Shown: positions 6,969 through 12,104 of the stretch, piece after piece
How positions within the stretch are numbered: the stretch's first letter is position 1
How the letters are laid out: each line of letters starts with the position of its first letter
NCBI GenBank assembly: GCA_001801495.1
Contig: MGXW01000111.1
Coordinates: 1 to 14,143, forward strand
Length of the DNA stretch: 14,143 bases
Direction: 5' to 3'
Source of the DNA: Gammaproteobacteria bacterium RIFCSPHIGHO2_12_FULL_37_34
GTDB lineage: Bacteria; Pseudomonadota; Gammaproteobacteria; DSM-16500
Notes under the pieces: model-generated
Databases searched by the model: none
The model's input: only the letters and a program-made list of their open reading frames with translations
What the model was told of the DNA's origin: nothing
Program-made: the position numbers and the translations under genes

Positions 6969-8237
6969 TTAGGGTTTTAAAAAATTAGTTCTTCGTCTCA
7001 TCACGTTAGGTTGATTTTTAGTAACAAAATATTTTTCAGGTATTTCCCAATTTATCTCGGGGTTTGCGGCGAAGAAAATATAATCATCTACAGAGCTAAA
7101 GTTGCTATCATACATTGAAGCGAGCATATTCATACACCGTATATAGTATGTTTTATATTCTAGCGTACCAAATTTTGTATGAGGGGTTTTCAAATGATCT
7201 TCTGCATGCCGCACTGCTTTGTCAGCTTCTTTATAGTAACTATCTAGAAGATAAAGTTGTAAAGCAGGTAATTTTAATTCTTTTCCAAAACAAAGGATTT
7301 GCGTATAAGCAACATATGGTGATCGCGGGCTAAATGTATATAATGATGGATCAAATTTATGTAATACATGAAATGATGGATCGTGTGGTATATCAGCATA
7401 AGTTCTTGGCAAACGATATTCATATACGTATTTGCTATCTTGAGTTGAATCAAAACCATGTGTCCATAATGTGTCTCCAAAATATTGGACTGAAACTAGC
7501 ATTTCAAGGAATTGGCGAAAACTCAGTTTTTGTTTTGTTTTCTTATCTAGAGTGAGATCAATCGCGCCTTGTTTTACTGCTTCCCATAATGCTTGCAACA
7601 GGAGTCTGTGGATGTAAGAACTATGGAAAAAAGCACCTATAAATTGTTCCTCTTCAGAGAAAATTTCGCCATCGATAATAATTTGATTGGCTGCTTCATT
7701 AGTGAGAATACCTGCCAATTTTGGAGCACCTTTCATATTTACACCTTCTGCTTGTTCTTTCATCAGAAGTAAAGTATCAAGCAACCTATTTTTTTTGGTA
7801 CAGCCTTTCAGTGTTGGGCTTCCTGGAATATAAAATCCCGGGCCCGCAAACAATTCATCAGGTATTATTCTCTCGTCAATAATTAAATTTCTAGATTTCA
7901 TTAAACTAGATAACTCATCGTTTAATGGCTGCAGATATGTTGCAAAGTTATGCGGACTACAAGTAATGGTTAATATCTGATTAAATATGTCCGCTACTCT
8001 TTTTTTGGAGATGGAAAATGAAAGATTTTGAGAAATAGTGAGTTCAGATGGAAGAATCTTAGGTGGTATGACCCCGCGAATGTAGATATGTGCTTCTGTG
8101 CATTTTATAATCTCTTCCGAGGAGCTTTTAAAAAAATTTATATGATCTCGTGTTGGTTGCCGCCCGATGACTAGATTAGAAAAGAATAAAATTTTTCTTT
8201 TATCGGATTTTAAATTTTTCGCTTCCACTCCTAACAT
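6969..8237 (-). CDS. Unrecognised 422-residue protein
   Basis: I do not recognise this protein. It is 422 residues, has no signal peptide and no membrane span, and looks like a mixed alpha/beta soluble protein rich in lysine and aromatics. Visible points: a glycine/proline cluster FAGPGFYIPGSP at 130-141; a helical stretch at about 199-226 (FIGAFFHSSYIHRLLLQALW); a tyrosine/histidine/proline-rich part at 270-312; and a strongly basic end, RRRTNFLKP. AGGTG at 8247-8243, five bases before ATG 8237, supports the start. The gene converges on the F-box gene and diverges from the lipoprotein/barrel pair. It could be a lineage-specific effector or a cytoplasmic enzyme; the sequence does not decide. 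Confidence 0.7.
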   Translation of the reverse strand: MLGVEAKNLKSDKRKILFFSNLVIGRQPTRDHINFFKSSSEEIIKCTEAHIYIRGVIPPKILPSELTISQNLSFSISKKRVADIFNQILTITCSPHNFATYLQPLNDELSSLMKSRNLIIDERIIPDELFAGPGFYIPGSPTLKGCTKKNRLLDTLLLMKEQAEGVNMKGAPKLAGILTNEAANQIIIDGEIFSEEEQFIGAFFHSSYIHRLLLQALWEAVKQGAIDLTLDKKTKQKLSFRQFLEMLVSVQYFGDTLWTHGFDSTQDSKYVYEYRLPRTYADIPHDPSFHVLHKFDPSLYTFSPRSPYVAYTQILCFGKELKLPALQLYLLDSYYKEADKAVRHAEDHLKTPHTKFGTLEYKTYYIRCMNMLASMYDSNFSSVDDYIFFAANPEINWEIPEKYFVTKNQPNVMRRRTNFLKP

Positions 8238-8262
8238 ATAAGCACCTGATTTGTATAAAATT

Positions 8263-8298
8263 ATTATAAATATACCATATATTGTATATTAAATATAC
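8263..8298 (-). promoter_or_regulatory. Candidate promoter and palindrome upstream of the unknown gene
   Basis: On the - strand a perfect TATAAT lies at 8268-8263, about 16 bases before the Shine-Dalgarno of the unknown gene. No good -35 hexamer is present; in its place is a near-perfect palindrome, GTATATT-A-AATATAC (8284-8298). A regulator bound there could activate or block the promoter. The whole stretch is very A+T-rich, so chance symmetry is a real alternative. Confidence 0.35.
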
Positions 8299-8381
8299 TC
8301 TAATTGAAAAAAAGATTTGCACTTTTTTGATAAAACAGTACCATTTAAAGTTTAGGAGTACTCTTCAAAAGGATAATAGCT

Positions 8382-8468
8382 ATGCAGCTAACTATGGGTC
8401 GAATTTTTTTATTAGTCATAGTGTGTATCATGGTGTCAGGATGTTGGAACGGTTTCATGTCCGTCTAA
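8382..8468 (+). CDS. Tiny predicted lipoprotein (28 residues)
   Basis: A short frame of 28 codons: MQLTMGR (with one basic residue), a hydrophobic core IFLLVIVCIM, and a lipobox VSGC at residues 18-21, leaving only eight residues after the lipidated cysteine (CWNGFMSV). AAGGA at 8369-8373, eight bases before the ATG, is a good ribosome site. The stop lies 17 bases before the ATG of the outer-membrane barrel gene, so both are probably on one mRNA. Small lipoproteins of similar layout include entericidins and bacteriocin-release proteins, but this one is shorter and I do not claim either function. A leader peptide controlling the barrel gene is another reading. Short frames arise by chance; the combination of ribosome site, signal core and lipobox is what supports it. 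Confidence 0.5.
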   Translation: MQLTMGRIFLLVIVCIMVSGCWNGFMSV

Positions 8469-8485
8469 TTACAGGGAAGATAATT

Positions 8486-9130
8486 ATGAAATTAATATCT
8501 TTTATTCAATCCTATTTTCAATTTGTAACGCTCGTTATCTTGTCGTTATTCAGCTTATCTTCTATTTGTTATGCGAATAGTGTAACTGATCAAATGAGCA
8601 ATGCTCGTCAAAAAATGGGGACATATACGCTTGATACACCACATTTATATGTGGGTGCAAATATCGGCTTGTCACATTTACGCGATCAACCAAATTCTGG
8701 ATCAGCAAATACTGTGAAAGAAAATGGTCCTGGAGGCAGTGTTGTGGCTGGGTATCAAATCAATAGTATGTGGGGAGCAGAATTAGGTTTTACTCAATAT
8801 TACAACTCAAAAGAAACAAATAACGGCACAATTATTGCAAAGACGGAACATTACGCGATTCCGCTTGCATTAACTGGTCGATATCCATTAATAGGCCCGT
8901 TAAGTGCATTAGGTAAAGCAGGGGTTGAATATAATTATGCCCAGAAAATGGCTATTCTATCAGGCGTTGCGAAAAGCAGCAATGTTATTGGCTTTTACTG
9001 GGGGTTGGGCTTTATTTATAGTGTCACTACAAAAGCTGATGTTGTAGCTCAATTTGCTCAGGCTGCTGGTAGTCATGCTACAGGAAGTACTGACTTGTGG
9101 TCTATTGGTATTAATTTTGCGGTTGTTTAA
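8486..9130 (+). CDS. Outer-membrane beta-barrel protein
   Basis: A 214-residue exported protein. The signal peptide runs from MKLISFIQSY through a hydrophobic core (13-27) to a likely cut after CYA (residue 30). The mature part starts with a short polar stretch (31-53), then alternating strands such as HLYVGANIGLSHL, GSVVAGYQINSMWGAELGFTQYY and GFYWGLGFIYSV, ending LWSIGINFAVV. This is the layout of a small eight-stranded barrel of the OmpA/OmpW/opacity type. I chose ATG 8486, with GGGAAG six bases upstream, because it opens directly on the signal peptide; a longer in-frame extension upstream overlaps the small lipoprotein frame and has no membrane or family features. It is distinct in sequence from the barrel at 1774-2460. 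A strong hairpin follows the stop. Confidence 0.8.
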   Translation: MKLISFIQSYFQFVTLVILSLFSLSSICYANSVTDQMSNARQKMGTYTLDTPHLYVGANIGLSHLRDQPNSGSANTVKENGPGGSVVAGYQINSMWGAELGFTQYYNSKETNNGTIIAKTEHYAIPLALTGRYPLIGPLSALGKAGVEYNYAQKMAILSGVAKSSNVIGFYWGLGFIYSVTTKADVVAQFAQAAGSHATGSTDLWSIGINFAVV

Positions 9131-9136
9131 GTCAAA

Positions 9137-9185
9137 TTTCGGTCGTCTACGAGGGTGTATAGACGACCGAAAAAGCCCTATTTTT
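9137..9185 (+). terminator. Hairpin terminator after the barrel gene
   Basis: A perfect 13-bp stem, TTTCGGTCGTCTA (9137-9149) pairing with TAGACGACCGAAA (9160-9172) around a 10-base loop, starts six bases after the barrel stop. The T-run TTTTT comes at 9181-9185, eight bases past the stem, further than in a textbook intrinsic terminator. Termination or 3'-end protection of the mRNA is likely. Confidence 0.65.
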
Positions 9186-9226
9186 CCCTTGTACATCTTA
9201 TTTAGATCATAGATACTTTCCATTCT

Positions 9227-9883
9227 ATGGATCTTACCATACCTCAAAAAATTGCTATCTGGGCTATCCCCATACTATTTGCCATCAGCTTGCACGAAGT
9301 AGCGCATGGTTTACTAGCGTCTTGGTTTGGTGACCAAACAGCCAAGCTTTCTGGTCGGCTCAGCTTAAACCCCTTAAAACATATTGACCCTATTGGCACA
9401 GTTTTGCTTCCTTTGGTGATGTTGATGGTAAGCAATTTTATTTTCGGTTGGGCAAAGCCAGTTCCTGTTGATCCACGTAATTTGCATCATCCTAGACGTG
9501 ATATGGCTTTTGTTGCTTTAGCTGGTCCGCTTTCTAACATCGTGATGGCTTTTTGTTGGGGGTTGATTGCCAAAACGGGCATGATGCTTGAAGGAGGTGG
9601 CAACGGTTGGTTAGGCATTCCATTAGTTTATATGGGAACGGCTGGTATTATGATTAATGTGGTGTTAGGAGTGCTTAATTTAATACCTATTCCACCATTA
9701 GATGGAGGCAAGGTTTTGATGAGCATTTTACCCCCACGTTTGGCTTATCATGTGGGGTTTCTTGAACCTTATGGGTTTTTAATTCTCGTTTTATTACTCT
9801 TTTCAGGGATGCTTTCTCGCGTTATTGAACCATTCGTTTTTTTGATAATTAATATGATTGGTAACGTTTTTGGATTAAATTAA
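9227..9883 (+). CDS. Site-2-protease-family membrane metalloprotease (M50)
   Basis: A 218-residue inner-membrane protein of the compact bacterial site-2 protease/YwhC-like group, which cuts peptide bonds within the membrane. The zinc site HEVAH is at 23-27. NPLKHIDPIG follows at 48-57. The third ligand lies in NLIPIPPLDGGKV (D159). At least five hydrophobic segments are visible, including 10-30, 60-75, 93-115, 133-155 and 182-213. No PDZ domain is present, so substrates are unlikely to be chosen that way. The ATG at 9227 has no Shine-Dalgarno; the frame is closed by TAG at 9203, so no earlier ATG exists. TTGTAC (9189-9194) and GATACT (9212-9217), 17 bp apart, are a weak promoter that would give an almost leaderless mRNA. 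The substrate is unknown. Confidence 0.85.
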   Translation: MDLTIPQKIAIWAIPILFAISLHEVAHGLLASWFGDQTAKLSGRLSLNPLKHIDPIGTVLLPLVMLMVSNFIFGWAKPVPVDPRNLHHPRRDMAFVALAGPLSNIVMAFCWGLIAKTGMMLEGGGNGWLGIPLVYMGTAGIMINVVLGVLNLIPIPPLDGGKVLMSILPPRLAYHVGFLEPYGFLILVLLLFSGMLSRVIEPFVFLIINMIGNVFGLN

Positions 9884-9907
9884 TTGATAATAAGATTTTC
9901 TTAAACA

Positions 9908-9971
9908 CGACTATTATGACATCAATTCCGTTTTAGTCTTGACTATTTCGGAATTGATGTCATAATAGTCG
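9908..9971. repeat. Perfect 23-bp inverted repeat in front of the ATPase gene
   Basis: The arms 9908-9930 and 9949-9971 are exact reverse complements over 23 bases, separated by an 18-base loop (9931-9948). The loop itself contains the smaller palindrome TAGTC-TT-GACTA. The right arm ends one base before the ATPase ATG. Possible roles are an operator for a dimeric regulator overlapping the promoter, a cruciform, or the ends of a small non-autonomous mobile element. No second copy was found elsewhere in this window. Confidence 0.9.
9939..9966 (+). promoter_or_regulatory. Promoter inside the inverted repeat giving a leaderless ATPase mRNA
   Basis: TTGACT (9939-9944, in the loop), a 16-bp spacer, then CATAAT (9961-9966, in the right arm): each hexamer matches the sigma-70 consensus at five of six positions. 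Transcription would begin six to eight bases further on, at 9972-9974, which is the ATG at 9973. No Shine-Dalgarno precedes that ATG, which agrees with a leaderless transcript. The mirror-image left arm has the same CATAAT on the - strand, but the matching -35 there is poor (AAGACT). Confidence 0.55.
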
Positions 9972-9972
9972 G

Positions 9973-11121
9973 ATGAAACGCTATATTCAATCTTATATTC
10001 AGCAAGACCTTTCCAATAAAATCATATTATTGACAGGGCCACGTCAGTGCGGAAAAACGACTTTAGCGAAACAACTTCGCGATTCATTTGATTATTTCAA
10101 TTATGATTCGGTAGAAAGTCGATTTGCTTTAAAAGAAAAAAACTGGGATAGACAAAAGCAATTAATCATTTTTGATGAACTTCACAAAATGAATGGCTGG
10201 AAGCGTTGGTTGAAGGGAATTTATGATGTCGAAGGTCTTCCTCCCGAAATAGTGGTAACAGGTAGTGCTCGGCTTGATTTACGTAAAAAATTGGGAGATT
10301 CTTTGGCAGGGCGTTATTTTCAATTTCGTTTACATCCTTTAGATTTAAAAGAAGCTATGCAATTTTATGCACACGATACAGAGAAATTATTTGAGCAGCT
10401 TTGGCAATGTGGTGGTTTTCCTGAACCTTTTTTAAAAAATAATATTACTTATTACAAACGATGGCGCCGCAGTCATTTAGATATTATTTTGCGCCAAGAT
10501 TTAATTGATCTTTACACGGGCAGAGATATTCAAGTAATTGAATCGTTAGTATTACTATTGAAAAATCGTGTGGGTGCCACAGTTTCATACGCAAATTTAG
10601 CACGCGATTTAGAACGTGATCCTAATACAATTAAGCGTTGGTTACAGTTGCTTGAAAATTTGTATGTTATTTTTCGCGTTACACCTTATCATCAAAATAT
10701 TGCACGCTCATTATTAAAAGAACCTAAATATTATTTTTATGATCATGCGCATGTCGAAAATAGCGATGGTGCGCGATTAGAAAATTTAGTTGCATGCGCA
10801 TTATTAAAAGAATTGCAGTTTTTGGAAGATATACAAGGGGTGAGCGCAACCTTGCATTATTTGCGTAATAAAGATGGTAGAGAAATTGATTTTTTAATCA
10901 GCATTGAACATCAGCCAACATTATTACTTGAAATCAAATGGTCTGATGCCAATCCAGCTAGCAGTTTCAATTATTTCAATCAGTTTTTACCAAAAACTAA
11001 AAAAATCCAATTAGTAAAAGAATTACATCGCGAAAAAACGTATCCGAATGGCTTAGAAGTTCGCTCATTAATTGCATGGTTGGCGAAATTGGATTTAATA
11101 AGTTCACTACCAGCACCATGA
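9973..11121 (+). CDS. AAA-type ATPase with DUF4143 C-terminal domain
   Basis: A 382-residue protein of the widespread AAA_14/DUF4143 ATPase family, whose biological role is not well defined. The Walker A motif is GPRQCGKTT (22-30), Walker B LIIFDE (64-69) and the sensor-like strand VVTGSAR (94-100), followed by LAGRYFQFRLHPL. A winged-helix-like segment, SYANLARDLERDPNTIKRWL, lies near 205-224. The C-terminal part carries EIDFLI (D306) and LLEIKW (E320, K322), the D-ExK pattern of a restriction-endonuclease-like fold. The ATG follows the inverted repeat directly and has no Shine-Dalgarno. The final codons and the TGA run into antisense groEL-derived DNA, so the last few residues (about 380-382) are probably not ancestral. 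It may be a mobile or defence-related gene; that is conjecture. Confidence 0.85.
   Translation: MKRYIQSYIQQDLSNKIILLTGPRQCGKTTLAKQLRDSFDYFNYDSVESRFALKEKNWDRQKQLIIFDELHKMNGWKRWLKGIYDVEGLPPEIVVTGSARLDLRKKLGDSLAGRYFQFRLHPLDLKEAMQFYAHDTEKLFEQLWQCGGFPEPFLKNNITYYKRWRRSHLDIILRQDLIDLYTGRDIQVIESLVLLLKNRVGATVSYANLARDLERDPNTIKRWLQLLENLYVIFRVTPYHQNIARSLLKEPKYYFYDHAHVENSDGARLENLVACALLKELQFLEDIQGVSATLHYLRNKDGREIDFLISIEHQPTLLLEIKWSDANPASSFNYFNQFLPKTKKIQLVKELHREKTYPNGLEVRSLIAWLAKLDLISSLPAP
11076..11098 (+). repeat. ATPase-tail direct repeat, copy 1
   Basis: These 23 bases, encoding the WLAKLDL end of the ATPase, recur exactly at 12004-12026. Weaker similarity continues downstream (AAGTTCACTACCA here, AAGTTTACTATCA there) and perhaps about 15 bases upstream. 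Here only 15 bases separate it from groEL-derived sequence. Confidence 0.9.
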
Positions 11122-11214
11122 CCACCCGCGCCCATTGGGGCTTCTTCCTTAGGTAGTTCGATTACCATACATTCAGTAGTCATCATTAAGCCTGCAACGG
11201 AAGCTGCTTGCTGT
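11114..11214 (-). pseudogene. Remnant of the groEL 3' end
   Basis: These 101 bases match 12146-12246 inside groEL with six mismatches by my count (about 94 percent), in the same orientation. On the - strand the old reading frame is still open and encodes the GroEL segment from QQAASVAGLM to PMGAGGHG with two residue changes. It lacks the rest of groEL, the GGM tail, the stop codon and the terminator. The match ends sharply at GCTTGCTGT (11214). It overlaps the ATPase stop codon. It is not a functional gene. Confidence 0.9.
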
Positions 11215-11266
11215 CCCGTGTGCGTGCCCGCGTGCGTCTTTTTCCCTATCAATGAAAATGCTGAAT

Positions 11267-11283
11267 AATCACAAATAGTGATT
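11267..11283. repeat. Small inverted repeat upstream of pair 2
   Basis: AATCAC (11267-11272), AAATA, GTGATT (11278-11283) is a 6-bp stem with a 5-base loop. It lies just upstream of and touching the candidate -35 of the antitoxin promoter. It may be a regulator site or chance symmetry. Confidence 0.35.
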
Positions 11284-11320
11284 GATCTTAGATTAAAAAT
11301 AGACTAGACTTAGTTTAGTC
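11282..11320 (+). promoter_or_regulatory. Candidate promoter and operator of antitoxin-toxin pair 2
   Basis: TTGATC (11282-11287), 17 bp, TAGACT (11305-11310) make a moderate promoter. The -10 lies inside an imperfect palindrome, GACTAGACTTAGTTTAGTC (11302-11320), in which eight of nine base pairs match. A repressor bound there would block the promoter, the usual autoregulation of toxin-antitoxin operons. The ATAGACTAG at 11299-11307 also occurs at 3167-3175 in the operator region of pair 1. Confidence 0.5.
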
Positions 11321-11334
11321 CTAGGAGAATGGTG

Positions 11335-11571
11335 ATGACGACAGTCAATATTCATCAAGCGAAAACCAATTTTTCAAAACTGATCGATGCTGTGATGCAT
11401 GGAGAAGAAATCATTATCGCAAAAGCTGGGAAACCCGCTGCAAAACTAATTCCTATTATTGTAACAAAGCCTAAACGTAAACCTGGTACACTCAAAGGCA
11501 AAATCCGTATCTCTGCTGATTTCGATGCACCCTTACCTGATGACATACTTGATTCATTTGAAGGCAAATAA
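11335..11571 (+). CDS. Phd/YefM-type antitoxin of pair 2
   Basis: A 78-residue antitoxin. The N-terminal part (TVNIHQAKTNFSKLIDAVMHGEEIIIAKAGKPAAKLIPI) is the Phd/YefM DNA-binding fold; the C-terminal part ends in acidic ADFDAPLPDDILDSFEGK, expected to bind the toxin. I chose ATG 11335 because AGGAG (11323-11327) lies seven bases upstream; an ATG at 11329 is only one base from it. The stop TAA shares one base with the toxin ATG (TAATG), so translation is coupled. The N-terminal half resembles the antitoxin of pair 1, but the C-terminal halves differ, as expected for different toxin partners. It probably represses its own promoter at 11282-11320. Confidence 0.87.
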   Translation: MTTVNIHQAKTNFSKLIDAVMHGEEIIIAKAGKPAAKLIPIIVTKPKRKPGTLKGKIRISADFDAPLPDDILDSFEGK

Positions 11572-11948
11572 TGCATATATTATTGGATACACACCTGTTT
11601 ATTTGGTGGCTTAAAAATGATCGCCATTTATCTAAAAAAGCATGTTCCATTATCCTTAATGCACACGAAGTTTATATTAGTAGTGTATCAATCTGGGAGG
11701 CTGCAATAAAAATTCGAGTCGGCAAGCTGGATGCTAAAATAGCTGATCTAATCAACTCCATTGAAAAAGAGGGATTTATTGAACTCCCATTAACAGCTAA
11801 ACATGCTGGATTTGTCACAGAACTCCCCCCTTATCATCGTGATCCATTCGATAGAGTCCTGGTCGCGCAGTGTATTTGTGAACCTTTACGACTATTAACT
11901 GCTGACATGCAATTAAAACCTTATTCAGAATTAATCGAAATAGTTTAA
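11571..11948 (+). CDS. vapC: PIN-domain ribonuclease toxin, pair 2
   Basis: A 125-residue PIN-domain toxin of the subgroup beginning LLDTHLFIWWL. Active-site acids are present: D6 in LLDTH, E43 in SIWEAAIK, D91 and D94 in HRDPFDRVLVAQ, and D112 in LLTADMQL. It should be an RNase inhibited by the antitoxin encoded just upstream, whose stop codon overlaps its ATG by one base. It belongs to a different PIN subgroup from the toxin at 2892-2476. The gene is complete and ends about 55 bases before the second copy of the ATPase-tail repeat. The RNA target is unknown. Confidence 0.9.
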   Translation: MHILLDTHLFIWWLKNDRHLSKKACSIILNAHEVYISSVSIWEAAIKIRVGKLDAKIADLINSIEKEGFIELPLTAKHAGFVTELPPYHRDPFDRVLVAQCICEPLRLLTADMQLKPYSELIEIV

Positions 11949-12003
11949 TTCAATATAAATACTTAGTTACTCACCTTATGCAATAACGAGCTGTTAACTT
12001 CAT

Positions 12004-12026
12004 ATGGTTGGCGAAATTGGATTTAA
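12004..12026 (+). repeat. ATPase-tail direct repeat, copy 2
   Basis: An exact 23-base copy of 11076-11098, here outside any gene, between the PIN toxin gene and the groEL terminator. It shows that the spacer before the intact groEL once lay next to, or was copied from, an ATPase 3' end. The distance to groEL-matching sequence is 119 bases here against 15 in copy 1. Confidence 0.9.
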
Positions 12027-12058
12027 GTTTACTATCACTAACACGAGTGCTATACAAC

Positions 12059-12087
12059 AAAAACCCCCGCAATCGCGAGGGTTTTTT
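12059..12087 (-). terminator. Rho-independent terminator of the groESL operon
   Basis: An A-run (12059-12063), CCCC-CGC, a loop AATC, then GCG-A-GGG and a T-run (12082-12087). CGC/GCG and CCC/GGG pair with one C/A mismatch, extended by A/T pairs. It ends groEL transcripts 18 bases past the stop and, being flanked by A- and T-runs, could also stop transcription coming from the toxin gene on the + strand. Confidence 0.85.
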
Positions 12088-12104
12088 GTGAAGATTGTAA
12101 TCAA

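Noticed and set aside
7115..7555. Two + strand open frames of about 72 residues opposite the unknown gene
   Set aside because: They are antisense to a complete gene, with tyrosine/isoleucine-rich composition typical of reading the complementary strand.
8282..8485. Longer N-terminus for the second barrel protein
   Set aside because: It would bury the signal peptide 68 residues in; ATG 8486 has its own ribosome site and opens on the signal peptide.
9908..9971. The 23-bp inverted repeat as a simple transcription terminator of the site-2 protease gene
   Set aside because: There is no T-run after either arm, and a good promoter lies within it; a terminator role is not excluded but is not the better reading.
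10980..11252. An open - strand frame of 90 codons across the ATPase end
   Set aside because: Its central part is the groEL remnant in its old frame; the ends are antisense ATPase and junction DNA, with no ribosome site.
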